In this document: positions 23,602 to 32,606 of the stretch, piece after piece | Position numbering within the stretch: position 1 is the first letter of the stretch | Layout of the letters: each line of letters opens with the position of its first letter | Assembly (NCBI RefSeq): GCF_001595985.1 | Contig: NZ_LOJJ01000018.1 | Location: 124,001-188,000 of the forward strand | DNA length: 64,000 nt | Direction: 5' to 3' | From: Polynucleobacter sinensis | Lineage (GTDB): Bacteria > Pseudomonadota > Gammaproteobacteria > Burkholderiales > Burkholderiaceae | Translations under genes and position numbers: made by a program | The notes under the pieces: generated by a model | The model's database searches: none | What the model saw: the letters and a program-made list of their open reading frames with translations, nothing else | Told to the model about the DNA's origin: nothing

Positions 23602-24597
23602 GTGATTTATCTAGTTTTGGGATTTAAGCGAAGCCTAGTTACGAGCTTTATTGCAGGCTTAGCCACCTTTTTTTGTGTGGGCTCAGCTGTTGCGCAATAC
23701 CCGGATCGCCCCATTAAGGTAATTGTGCCTTTTGCGCCAGGCGGCGGCACTGATTTGGTAGCAAGAACTTTGGGTGTTTCGATGGCTGAGGATCTTCGTC
23801 AATCTATTGTTATCGACAATAAGCCAGGCGGTAGCACCATTATTGGAACAGATGCTTTGGCCAAGAGTCCAGCCGATGGTTATTCACTAGTCGTGGCTAC
23901 TTTAGCTCATGCAGTCAATCCAAGTCTAAAAGCCAAGTTACCCTATTCTCAAGATAAGGACTTTGCACCAGTAATTTTGGTGGGCGTTTCTCCAAACGTC
24001 GTTGTGGTTTCTGCTGACAGCCCATATAAAACTTTTCAAGATTTTCTAGTTGCCGCAAAAGCAAATCCAGGAAAGCTTTCTTATGCATCTCAAGGTGGAG
24101 GAACATCTGCACATTTGGCCGGTGAGTTATTTAATTCAATTGCTGGTACAAAGTTAACGCATGTTCCATATAAGGGTGCTGGCCCTGCTTTAACGGATGT
24201 GATTGGTGGGCAGGTGGATGTCATGTTTGCTACTGCTTCGGCTGTAGGGAGTTTGGTGGAGGCTGGAAAGTTGCGGGCGCTTGCTGTGACAACCCCTACG
24301 CGCTCCCCGACACCGTTATTAGCTAAGTTACCCACGGTTGCAGAGAGTGGAGTGCCAGGCTACTCTGCGGGTAGTTGGTATGGCTATTTCGCCCCTGCCG
24401 GAACACCGCCCGATGTGATTAATAAGTTAAATGCCTCTATCAAAAAAGCTGCTCAATCCACAGCATTCAAGAGTCGAGTTGAAAGTGAAGGCTTGGTAAT
24501 TAAAACAGGCACTCCAGAAGAATTTGGCAAATTTGTGAAGGCAGAAGAGTTGCGTTGGCGTGCTGTCATTAAGGCTGCCAATATTGCTCCAGATTAA
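23602..24597 (+). CDS. Bug-family (TTT) solute-binding protein leading the beta-oxidation operon
   Basis: A 331-residue Bug protein: signal segment ending VGSAVAQ before YPDRPIKV, ligand loop PGGGTDLVART and VIDNKPGGSTIIG. GTG 23602 is preferred because GGAG (23592-23595) sits six bases upstream; ATG 23596 would touch the GGAG directly. It begins an eleven-gene run of fatty-acid-type enzymes and probably captures the acid that those enzymes degrade. The partner membrane proteins are not in the window. Confidence 0.88.
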   Translation: MIYLVLGFKRSLVTSFIAGLATFFCVGSAVAQYPDRPIKVIVPFAPGGGTDLVARTLGVSMAEDLRQSIVIDNKPGGSTIIGTDALAKSPADGYSLVVATLAHAVNPSLKAKLPYSQDKDFAPVILVGVSPNVVVVSADSPYKTFQDFLVAAKANPGKLSYASQGGGTSAHLAGELFNSIAGTKLTHVPYKGAGPALTDVIGGQVDVMFATASAVGSLVEAGKLRALAVTTPTRSPTPLLAKLPTVAESGVPGYSAGSWYGYFAPAGTPPDVINKLNASIKKAAQSTAFKSRVESEGLVIKTGTPEEFGKFVKAEELRWRAVIKAANIAPD

Positions 24598-24621
24598 ATA
24601 AAAATAAAAAAGGAATACTTA

Positions 24622-25419
24622 ATGCAATTTCAATTGATTGAATTGAAGATTCAAGCTGGCATCGCCACCATCCATCTCAATAGACCAGACAAGCGCAATG
24701 CAATGAGCGATGAAATGCGCACAGAATTCATCGAGGCATTGGAAATGGTGGCGGCAGATAAGGCAATTCGCGCTCTGGTGCTCACCGGTAACGGCAAAGG
24801 TTTTTGTGCTGGCGGTGATATCTCAGGAATGGAAAAGAGGATGCAGGCACCTACTGGAGAGATTGCATTTAACGGATGGCATCGCCAACAGCGTGTTCAC
24901 CATGCAGTTTCGCTATTGCATACGATGCCCAAGCCAACTATCGCCGCCGTTAATGGGGCGGCATCCGGTTTGGGCGCGGATACTGCTTTAGCCTGCGATT
25001 TCATCATTGCTTCTGAGTATGCGAATTTCACCTGGTCCTATATCAATCGAGGAATTATTCCAGATGGTGGGGGAATGTATTTTTTACCTAGGCGAGTAGG
25101 TTTGCCTATAGCGAAAGCACTGATCTTTTCTGGCAGAAAAGTAGATGTTGAAGAAGCGGTCCGAATTGGCATTGTTGATCGTCTAGTGTCATCCGAAACT
25201 TTGTTGTCAGAAGCTCAAACATGGGCAGCTGAAATGAGTAAAGGCTCAGCTACAGCCCTGGCTTTAGCGAAAACAATTTTGAATCAAACATTCGAAACGA
25301 ATGCGACTCAGGTATTTGCACAAGGAAGTCAAGCCCAGGGAATTTGCTATACCAGCGTAGAGCATCGTGAAGCTGTGATGGCATTTTTAGAAAAATCTGC
25401 CGCCGCAAAGAAAAATTGA
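24622..25419 (+). CDS. Enoyl-CoA hydratase/isomerase (PaaG-like crotonase)
   Basis: A 265-residue crotonase-fold protein. Oxyanion-hole segments are GKGFCAGGDISGM and AAVNGAASGLGADTALACDF. The acid/base region reads INRGIIPDGGGMYFLPRRVG, with aspartate where hydratases carry a second glutamate, as in PaaG-type isomerases. It may isomerise a double bond or hydrate an enoyl-CoA before the fused enzyme at 28378. It follows the Bug gene by 24 bases with an AAGGA Shine-Dalgarno. Confidence 0.88.
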   Translation: MQFQLIELKIQAGIATIHLNRPDKRNAMSDEMRTEFIEALEMVAADKAIRALVLTGNGKGFCAGGDISGMEKRMQAPTGEIAFNGWHRQQRVHHAVSLLHTMPKPTIAAVNGAASGLGADTALACDFIIASEYANFTWSYINRGIIPDGGGMYFLPRRVGLPIAKALIFSGRKVDVEEAVRIGIVDRLVSSETLLSEAQTWAAEMSKGSATALALAKTILNQTFETNATQVFAQGSQAQGICYTSVEHREAVMAFLEKSAAAKKN

Positions 25420-25447
25420 ATATAAAAAATCAGAGTTAAGACAAGTC

Positions 25448-27544
25448 ATGATAGATGCTATTGAGAAGTTAATGAAGCCGCAAACTATTGCGGTGATTGG
25501 TGCTTCAACAGACCCTAAAAAAACAGCCGGAAGGCCAATTGCTTATTTGCAAAAACATCATTTCAAGGGAACGATTTATCCAGTCAATCCCAGGGTTGAG
25601 GAAATTTCAGGGCTTAAGTGTTATCCAGATATTGGTTCATTACCGCAAACCCCCGATGTAGCAATCATTATGGTGGGTACAGAGAAAGCGCTGAGTGCCG
25701 TGAAGGAGCTTGCCGCCTTGGGTACCCCAGTAGCGATTGTGCTCACGAGTGGTTTTGCTGAACATGGGGCGGAGGGGCTTCGCAAGCAGGAGGAGTTAAT
25801 TGCTGCGGCTGGCAATATGCGCATTCTTGGACCTAATACGATTGGCATGGTCAATATCACCGATGACATTCCGCTGTCTCCCAGTAGCGCTCTCGAGATG
25901 GATGAATTTCCTAAAGGATCGGTGAGTGTTATTTCTCAAAGTGGTGGAATCCTGGGCTCTCTATTATCTCGCGCCACCGCTTCTGGAATCGGATTATCTA
26001 AATTGGTGTCTACCAGCAATGAGGCCGATCTCGGTCTGGCAGATTTTGTAAACTACCTAGTCAATGATTCAAGCACTAGAGTGATATTGCTCTATATCGA
26101 AAGCATCCGTCACCCTGAAAAATTTAGAGCAGCGGCATTAAAGGCAAAAGCTGCTGGAAAACCGATTGTGGTTTACAAGGTTGGCAAATCTGAAGCGGGG
26201 ATTAAGGCGGCCGTTTCTCATACAGGCGCTCTTGCGGGCACCGATAAAATGTATGACGCTTTATTTAAGCAAGTTGGGATAATTCGCGCCAATAAATTTT
26301 CGGATTTCTTGGACATTCCTGCAGCATTGGCTTCTGGAAGGGATTTGCAAGGAAAGCGCGTTGCGATTTTGACTTCCACGGGTGGGGCTGGCACCTTGGT
26401 GGCTGATAGCTTGGGGGAGTGGGGCTTTGACACTCCTGCTCCAGATGAGGCTACTGCAGCCCGTTTGCGTGCACTACAGCCTGGCGATCAGGCTGTGCTG
26501 GATCGCAATCCAATCGACGTTACTCTCGCAGGTTTACAGCCAGATTTATTGCGAGGTGCTATCAGTGCACTGCTTGATAGCCCAACTTATGATGCACTCA
26601 TTTTAATTCTGGGATCATCAAGCTTATCGATGCCTGATCTCATGGCGGGTGCGGTGCGTGATTGTATACAGACCAGTAATAAGCCAGTAATTGCTTATGT
26701 TAGTCCACATGCACCAATTGCCGGAGCTTTAATGACCAAGCTTGGTGTGCCAGCGTTTTCTCAACCGGAAAGTTGTAGCGTTGCTTTATCCAGCATGTTG
26801 CATGCCAGTAAATTAAAAAATCATCTGATATTAGAGGGATCTATCGCCGACATGCCTATCGGTATAGATGTGGATTCCTTGCATGGATCATTGAACGAGC
26901 ATCAAGCTAAAAATTTATTCTGCAGCTTTGCTATTCCTAGCGTGAAAGAGGTGGTTTTTAAGGTTGAGAGCTCAAATGTAGATATTGCTCGTGAGCTTGG
27001 TAGCAGAGTGGTTTTGAAGATTTTGTCTGGCCAGATTCTGCATAAGACTGAGGTGGGGGGTGTTGCAATCAATGTCCCTGCAGGCGAGATTGCAAGCAAG
27101 ATTCATTACATGGCTCAAGAGGTGCAGTCAAAGTCTGGCGTGGTGATTGAAGAGTTTTTAATACAAGAAATGGCTTCTGGCGGAATTGAAATGATGGTGG
27201 GTATGCACCGAGATCCTCTGGGTACTGCAATTTTAGTTGGTATGGGTGGTGTGACAGCAGAGCTGTTCAAGGATACTCATATGCGACTGATTACACCGGG
27301 TAAAGCATTTCATGAGCAAGAGGCTTTAGATATGCTCAAGCAACTAAAGACTTGGCCTTTGCTAGACGGCTATCGCGGTAGGCCAAAATGTGATGTGGAT
27401 GCTTTGGTGAAGGCAATTGTGCAATTTTCAAAATTAGTCGCCTGCTTGGAAGATCGCCTATTGGAATGCGAGATCAATCCAATCTTTGTATTCCCTGAGG
27501 GTCATGGGGTGAAAGCGGCTGATGGAATTGCAGTGTTTAAATAA
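25448..27544 (+). CDS. NDP-forming acyl-CoA synthetase (single-chain, ACD type)
   Basis: A 698-residue fused acyl-CoA synthetase of the succinyl-CoA-synthetase superfamily. Residues about 8-135 form a CoA-binding Rossmann domain (TIAVIGASTDPKKTAGRP). The next part is ligase-like with phospho-His258 in AVSHTGALAGTD. The last about 220 residues are an ATP-grasp domain (VVLKILSGQILHKTEVGGV, IEEFLIQEMASGGIEMMVGM). It joins an acid to CoA using ATP to ADP plus phosphate, or the reverse. In this operon it is the probable activating enzyme for the imported acid, in place of a CoA-transferase. Confidence 0.88.
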   Translation: MIDAIEKLMKPQTIAVIGASTDPKKTAGRPIAYLQKHHFKGTIYPVNPRVEEISGLKCYPDIGSLPQTPDVAIIMVGTEKALSAVKELAALGTPVAIVLTSGFAEHGAEGLRKQEELIAAAGNMRILGPNTIGMVNITDDIPLSPSSALEMDEFPKGSVSVISQSGGILGSLLSRATASGIGLSKLVSTSNEADLGLADFVNYLVNDSSTRVILLYIESIRHPEKFRAAALKAKAAGKPIVVYKVGKSEAGIKAAVSHTGALAGTDKMYDALFKQVGIIRANKFSDFLDIPAALASGRDLQGKRVAILTSTGGAGTLVADSLGEWGFDTPAPDEATAARLRALQPGDQAVLDRNPIDVTLAGLQPDLLRGAISALLDSPTYDALILILGSSSLSMPDLMAGAVRDCIQTSNKPVIAYVSPHAPIAGALMTKLGVPAFSQPESCSVALSSMLHASKLKNHLILEGSIADMPIGIDVDSLHGSLNEHQAKNLFCSFAIPSVKEVVFKVESSNVDIARELGSRVVLKILSGQILHKTEVGGVAINVPAGEIASKIHYMAQEVQSKSGVVIEEFLIQEMASGGIEMMVGMHRDPLGTAILVGMGGVTAELFKDTHMRLITPGKAFHEQEALDMLKQLKTWPLLDGYRGRPKCDVDALVKAIVQFSKLVACLEDRLLECEINPIFVFPEGHGVKAADGIAVFK

Positions 27545-27546
27545 AG

Positions 27547-28365
27547 ATGCAATCTACCTTCTCAATGAAAACCCACCAAATCCCCTATCAAGAGGGCTAT
27601 GTATCCTGGAACGAGTTCGGAGAGTCTCGTAGTGGCGTGCCGCCATTGGTATTGCTCCATGGGGGGCATGGTAGCTGGGAGCATTGGTTTAAAAATACAG
27701 AGGCACTGTCAGAGCATTTTCATGTATTCATACCCGATATGCCAGGATTTGGAAAATCATCCTTTTTCGATGAGCCACTTCAGACTGGAATGATTGATCC
27801 CATACTTGCAACTCTGAATACGCTATTTGGGTCTGATCAAGAAATCAATATTGCTGGATTTTCATTTGGCGGTTTTGTGACCGCCCATTTGGTGAATCAG
27901 CGCATGGGAATTGCCAAGATTGCCTTATTAGGCAGTGCTGGTCACGCTGGCCCAAGGCGTCCTCGTGGCGAATTATTGTCATGGAGAGATTTTTATTTAG
28001 CACAAGATTGGGGCAATCTACAGCGGGCAATGCGAGAAAATCTATTTCAGCAAATGATTAGTAAGGGTGAGAGAGTTGACGACCTTGCAATTCGGATTCA
28101 TCAAGATGCCTGCGTTGCCACGCGCTTCAGAAGTAGGCCTATAGCTCGTCCCGGCGGGTTATTGGAGCAGTTACAGTCATATGCGGGGAAGATATTAATG
28201 ATTTGGGGTGAGCATGATGTGACTTGCACACCGGAATATGTCATTCAGAAGTTAGCGGATGGAAAGGTGGATTGTTCTAGCGTCATTATTCAAGATACTG
28301 GGCACTGGGTTCAATATGAAAAGCCGGATGAGGTAAATGATTTATTAGTGGACTGGTTTAAATAA
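27547..28365 (+). CDS. Alpha/beta hydrolase
   Basis: A 272-residue alpha/beta hydrolase. The oxyanion motif LLHGGHGSWEHW is at about 36-47, the nucleophile Ser106 in GFSFGG, an acid in IWGEHDVTCTP, and histidine in QDTGHWVQYE near the C-terminus. It starts two bases after the synthetase stop. Similar proteins open lactones, hydrolyse C-C bonds in ring-cleavage products or act as thioesterases. The substrate is unknown but is probably an intermediate of the surrounding CoA pathway. Confidence 0.85.
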   Translation: MQSTFSMKTHQIPYQEGYVSWNEFGESRSGVPPLVLLHGGHGSWEHWFKNTEALSEHFHVFIPDMPGFGKSSFFDEPLQTGMIDPILATLNTLFGSDQEINIAGFSFGGFVTAHLVNQRMGIAKIALLGSAGHAGPRRPRGELLSWRDFYLAQDWGNLQRAMRENLFQQMISKGERVDDLAIRIHQDACVATRFRSRPIARPGGLLEQLQSYAGKILMIWGEHDVTCTPEYVIQKLADGKVDCSSVIIQDTGHWVQYEKPDEVNDLLVDWFK

Positions 28366-28377
28366 TAAAAACAAATA

Positions 28378-30420
28378 ATGAGCAAAATAAAAATTCATTC
28401 TGATTCAAATGTGATGGTTGTAACAGTGGACAATCCGCCGATTAATGCAGGCTCAGCGGAAGTTCGAAGTGGGCTGTTAGAAGCTATTCGTGAGCTGGAG
28501 TCCGACGGCAAGCTTGAGGCTGCTGTCATTATTGGAGGCGGTACAACATTCATAGCGGGCTCCGATATTAAGGAGTTTTCTTTGCCCTTGGCTGAGCCAC
28601 AACTGCCAACAGTAATTGCTGCAATTGAAAATTGCTCAAAGCCGGTGGTGTGCGCCTTGCATGGCGCTGCATTAGGCGGTGGTTTTGAGTTGGCTTTGGG
28701 ATGTGATGCCCGCATTGCTTTAGTCGGCACTTTGCTTGGATTGCCAGAGGTAACGCTTGGGATTATTCCGGGAGCGGGCGGAACGCAAAGATTGCCTAGA
28801 TTAGTTGGTGTTGAAAAATCGATTGAGTTAATTTGCTCGGGCGCGCGCATTCAAGCTGATGAAGCCTTAAAACTTGGCATAGTCAATGAAGTAGTTCAAG
28901 AAAATTTACTGGCGCATGCATTGATATTGGCTAGGTCGATGATTGGTCAAAAAAATCGAATTCGAGATATTTCAATGCCAACAGGAGATGCTGATGCCAT
29001 TTTGGCGGCGTCTCAAAAGGCCTTGAAGGCAGGTAAAAATCGTCCCCAAGTCAAAGAGGCGATTGCCATGATTTGCAACGCCCAGGCTCTTCCAATAGAC
29101 CAGGCACTGGCTGTTGAGCGTGAATCTTTTCAGACTCTGAGAGTCTCGATAGAGGCTAAGGCGCTTAGGCATCAGTTTTTTGCTGAGCGTAAGCTATTTA
29201 AGGCATTGAGTTCTAACGATGCGCAAGCTCAAGCGCTTGAGCAGATTGCCGTGATTGGTGCCGGAACCATGGGCTCTGGCATTGCAATGGCTTGCTTATC
29301 GGCAGGTTATGCAGTGATTTTGCTCGATCAAGATGAGCTTGCTCTTCATAATGGCGTTAAGCGGGTTGAACAGTTTTATCAATCTCGACTCCAGAGTGGA
29401 AGAATGAGTCAGGGTCGGGTCAGTGAGCTTCTCCAGCGCTTTTCATTTGGCTCTGATTGGAATGTAATTTCTGCCGCTGATTTAATTATTGAGGCTGTTT
29501 TTGAGGACATTGATGTAAAGCACGAAGTATTTGCGAAGATGGATACTCATGCTAAAAGTTCTGCGCTCTTGGCATCCAACACATCTTATTTAGATATTGA
29601 TGCAATTGCCGCTAAGACAAGTAATCCCTCAAGAGTATTGGGATTGCATTTCTTTAGCCCAGCGCAGGTGATGAAATTAATTGAAATTATTCGCTGCAAA
29701 AAGACATCTCCAGTTGCGCTCGCTACAGGATTAAGTTTTGCAAAGCGTCTAGGTAAGTTGCCCATTATTAGCGCTAATTCATTTGGGTTTATTGGTAATC
29801 GGATTTATTCTGCTTATCGTCGACAATGCGAATTTATGTTGGAAGAGGGGGCATACCCCGAACAGATTGATGCTGCTCTAGAGGCGTATGGATTTGCGAT
29901 GGGCCCTTTTGCTGTTGCTGATTTATCAGGATTGGATATTGCCTGGAGGATGCGCAAGAGCCAGGCCGCCAGTCGAGATCCTGGACATCGTTACGTATCA
30001 ATTCCTGATACTTTGTGTCTTGCCGGTCGTTTAGGTCGAAAGGTAGGCGCTGGCTATTACCGATATCCAGAAGACTCCAAGGAAAAAGTGTTAGACCCCG
30101 TGGTGAGCGAAATCATTGAAGCAGCAAGCAAGGAGAAAGGGATTATCAGACGCCCGTTTAATGCTGATGAAATTGTGAATCGCGTGCTCTTAACCATGAT
30201 TAATGAAGTTGCCCACTTGCTATCCGAGGGGGTGACTACAGTGGCGGACGATTGTGATATTGCGCTAGTTAATGGCTATGGTTTTCCGCGTTGGCAAGGT
30301 GGACCTGTATTTATTGCAAGAGCCAAGGGGCAGAAGTTGCTAGATCAAGAGTTAAAGCAACTTGCCAAAGTTAGTGGTCCCGGTTTTTTGCTTGCCAATA
30401 CTGATGTCTTGTTTATTTAG
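28378..30420 (+). CDS. Bifunctional enoyl-CoA hydratase / 3-hydroxyacyl-CoA dehydrogenase (FadJ/FadB-like)
   Basis: A 680-residue fusion. The N-terminal crotonase has FIAGSDIKEFS, CALHGAALGGGFELALG and LPEVTLGIIPGAGGTQRLPR with the usual glutamate. From about residue 290 comes an NAD domain (IAVIGAGTMGSGIAMACLSA), then LHFFSPAQVMKLIEI with the catalytic histidine, NSFGFIGNRI, and two C-terminal helical domains. It performs hydration and NAD-dependent oxidation of enoyl-CoA. With the dehydrogenase at 31408 and the thiolase at 21515, it completes a beta-oxidation cycle. Confidence 0.92.
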   Translation: MSKIKIHSDSNVMVVTVDNPPINAGSAEVRSGLLEAIRELESDGKLEAAVIIGGGTTFIAGSDIKEFSLPLAEPQLPTVIAAIENCSKPVVCALHGAALGGGFELALGCDARIALVGTLLGLPEVTLGIIPGAGGTQRLPRLVGVEKSIELICSGARIQADEALKLGIVNEVVQENLLAHALILARSMIGQKNRIRDISMPTGDADAILAASQKALKAGKNRPQVKEAIAMICNAQALPIDQALAVERESFQTLRVSIEAKALRHQFFAERKLFKALSSNDAQAQALEQIAVIGAGTMGSGIAMACLSAGYAVILLDQDELALHNGVKRVEQFYQSRLQSGRMSQGRVSELLQRFSFGSDWNVISAADLIIEAVFEDIDVKHEVFAKMDTHAKSSALLASNTSYLDIDAIAAKTSNPSRVLGLHFFSPAQVMKLIEIIRCKKTSPVALATGLSFAKRLGKLPIISANSFGFIGNRIYSAYRRQCEFMLEEGAYPEQIDAALEAYGFAMGPFAVADLSGLDIAWRMRKSQAASRDPGHRYVSIPDTLCLAGRLGRKVGAGYYRYPEDSKEKVLDPVVSEIIEAASKEKGIIRRPFNADEIVNRVLLTMINEVAHLLSEGVTTVADDCDIALVNGYGFPRWQGGPVFIARAKGQKLLDQELKQLAKVSGPGFLLANTDVLFI

Positions 30421-30438
30421 TCTGAAGGATATTGTTTT

Positions 30439-31389
30439 ATGAAAATTGTCATTCCGGATGACTACCAAGATTGCGTTCGAAATCTAGATTGCTTTATTAA
30501 ATTGCAGAAGCATGATGTCCAAATTTTTAATGACACAGTTCATGAATTAGATGCTCAGGTGGAGCGTTTTAAGGATGCTGAAGCCATTGTGTTGACACGC
30601 GAAAGAACGGCAATTACTCGAGAGCTCATTGACCGTCTTCCTCATCTCAAGCTTATTTCCCAAACAGGAAAGATGGCATCCCACGTCGATCTTGAGGCTT
30701 GTAAAGAGCATGGCATTGTGGTGATGGATGGCCGCGGATCTGGCAGCGCTACCGCCGAAATGAATCTATTGCTTATTTTGGCCGCATTAAGAAATCTAGT
30801 CCCCGAAGTAAATCGTTTGCAATCTGGCCAGTGGCAGGGATCCCTGGGGCGACAGCTATCTGGCAAGGTTCTTGGGGTGTATGGATTTGGCCGAATTGGG
30901 CAGCAAGTTTGCCAATTGGGCCGCGCTTTCGGTGCAAATATTTTAGTTTGGGGTCGTGAATCTAGCTTAAGCAGGGCTCGCGAGATGGGTTTTGATGTTG
31001 CCCAGTCTAAGCAGGAATTTTTTAGCAAAAGCGATATTGTTTGCTTGCAATTAAGGTTGAATAAAGAAACGCTGAGGATAGTGACAGCAGCCGATTTAGC
31101 TTTAATGAAATCAGACGCTCTTTTAGTCAACGCAAGTAGAGCAGAATTAATTGAGTCAGGCGCGCTGTATGAAGGGCTCAAAGCTGGCCACCCGGGATTT
31201 GCGGCAATTGATGTGTATGAACAAGAGCCAGTATTAATGGCTGCTGATCCACTGTTGCAGCTACCAAATTGTTTATGTACGCCTCATTTAGGCTTTGTGG
31301 AAAAAGATAACTATGAAGCATATTTTGGAGTTGCCTTTGACAACATTAATGACTTCGTTGATGGAAATGTGAAAAATCGTGTCGTTTAA
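30439..31389 (+). CDS. D-2-hydroxyacid dehydrogenase family protein
   Basis: A 316-residue NAD-dependent D-2-hydroxyacid dehydrogenase. The Rossmann motif is GVYGFGRIGQQV. The catalytic arginine is in VNASRAELI, glutamate in YEQEPV and histidine in CTPHLGF. It reduces or oxidises a 2-oxo/2-hydroxy acid. It sits between the fused hydratase/dehydrogenase and the acyl-CoA dehydrogenase, 18 bases after the former, with AAGGA upstream. Why a 2-hydroxyacid step belongs here is not obvious from the sequence. Confidence 0.9.
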   Translation: MKIVIPDDYQDCVRNLDCFIKLQKHDVQIFNDTVHELDAQVERFKDAEAIVLTRERTAITRELIDRLPHLKLISQTGKMASHVDLEACKEHGIVVMDGRGSGSATAEMNLLLILAALRNLVPEVNRLQSGQWQGSLGRQLSGKVLGVYGFGRIGQQVCQLGRAFGANILVWGRESSLSRAREMGFDVAQSKQEFFSKSDIVCLQLRLNKETLRIVTAADLALMKSDALLVNASRAELIESGALYEGLKAGHPGFAAIDVYEQEPVLMAADPLLQLPNCLCTPHLGFVEKDNYEAYFGVAFDNINDFVDGNVKNRVV

Positions 31390-31407
31390 TTTTTGATTGG
31401 GATAAAA

Positions 31408-32553
31408 ATGAATTTTGAATTAAGCAGTGAGCAGCAGGCATTTGCAGACGCGGTGAGAAAATTTGCGGCTAAGGAGCTTGCTCCTGGCGCGCTCGAGCGA
31501 GCCCATAACCCTCGTTACCCTTGGGATATTGCCGCTAAGCTTGGTGAGCAAGGTTTATTAGGAATCGCATTTCCTGAAAAGGATGGAGGGCAGGGAGGAA
31601 CTCTAATGGATGCGGTGATTGCCATTCAGGAGGTGGCACTGCATTGCCCCAAATCTGCTGATGTGGTCCAGGCAGGAAATTTTGGCGCTATCAGGACTTT
31701 TGTGGAATACGCGAGCGAACAGCAAAAAGAAAAATATTTGCCTGATCTCTTGGCCGGGAGAAAGATTTTGGGATTAGGCATGAGTGAGCCAGAAGCTGGG
31801 TCTGCAGTAACGGAATTGCAGACTTCCGCCAAAAAGGTCGATGGCGGCTATTTAATCAACGGTTCAAAGGTTTTTTCAACGCATAGTCCTGAGGCTGCTG
31901 TGTTTTTAGTTTACGTCCGATTTGGTCCGGGCTTAGATGGCATAGGATCTATTTTGGTAGAGAGGGGGGCGGAAGGTTTAACTGTAGGCCAGCCCAACAG
32001 CTTTATGAGTGGCGAAGAGTGGTCCCAGCTCTATTTTGAAGATTGTTATATTTCTGATGATTCAGTTTTGCTTGGTCCTGGTGGATTTAAGAAGCAAATT
32101 AGCGGCTTCAATATTGAGCGGATTGGCAATTCATCACGCGCTCTTGCTTTGGGTCGCTATGCTTTCCTTAAGGCAAAAGAGTATGCATCTGTTCGCAAAC
32201 AGTTTGGCAAAGAGATTTGTGAATTTCAGGGAATTCAGTGGAAATTTGCTGAAATGGCAGTGAAATTGGATGCTGCTCAACTCTTGCTCTATCGGGCTGC
32301 CGTGAATGCGGATGTAGGTCTGCCATCAGCCTACGAAACTACAGTGGCTAAATTAATGTGCAACAACACTGGATTTGAGGTTGCCAATGAATCATTGCAA
32401 GTGATGGGCGCAACTGGCTATAGTCAAGAGACTCTCGTTGAGTATTGCGTCAGGCGAACCCGAGGCTGGATGATTGCCGGTGGGTCTCTTGAGATTTTAA
32501 AGAATAGAATCGCTGAAGAGGTTTTTGAGAGGCGCTTTAATCAGCGCGCATAA
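31408..32553 (+). CDS. Acyl-CoA dehydrogenase
   Basis: A 381-residue FAD acyl-CoA dehydrogenase. The N-terminal helical domain is followed by the flavin motif LGLGMSEPEAGS at about 119-130 and the C-terminal helical domain with RKQFGKEICEFQGIQW and QVMGATGYSQETLVEYCVRR, the region of catalytic and FAD-contacting residues. It makes a 2,3-enoyl-CoA. ATG 31408 with GGGA five bases upstream is preferred over an in-frame TTG at 31393. It supplies the first oxidation for the hydratase/dehydrogenase fusion upstream. Confidence 0.92.
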   Translation: MNFELSSEQQAFADAVRKFAAKELAPGALERAHNPRYPWDIAAKLGEQGLLGIAFPEKDGGQGGTLMDAVIAIQEVALHCPKSADVVQAGNFGAIRTFVEYASEQQKEKYLPDLLAGRKILGLGMSEPEAGSAVTELQTSAKKVDGGYLINGSKVFSTHSPEAAVFLVYVRFGPGLDGIGSILVERGAEGLTVGQPNSFMSGEEWSQLYFEDCYISDDSVLLGPGGFKKQISGFNIERIGNSSRALALGRYAFLKAKEYASVRKQFGKEICEFQGIQWKFAEMAVKLDAAQLLLYRAAVNADVGLPSAYETTVAKLMCNNTGFEVANESLQVMGATGYSQETLVEYCVRRTRGWMIAGGSLEILKNRIAEEVFERRFNQRA

Positions 32554-32606
32554 GTCATTTATGGTTTACAGTTTTTAAAAATATTCAATATGGAGACAAA
32601 CTAATA

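Noticed and set aside
28395..28850. Minus-strand open frame of 151 codons inside the hydratase/dehydrogenase fusion
   Set aside because: Antisense to conserved crotonase motifs; composition reflects the coding strand read backwards.
30642..31181. Minus-strand open frame of 179 codons inside the D-2-hydroxyacid dehydrogenase
   Set aside because: The opposite strand holds a complete Rossmann motif and active-site residues; this one shows no recognisable domain.
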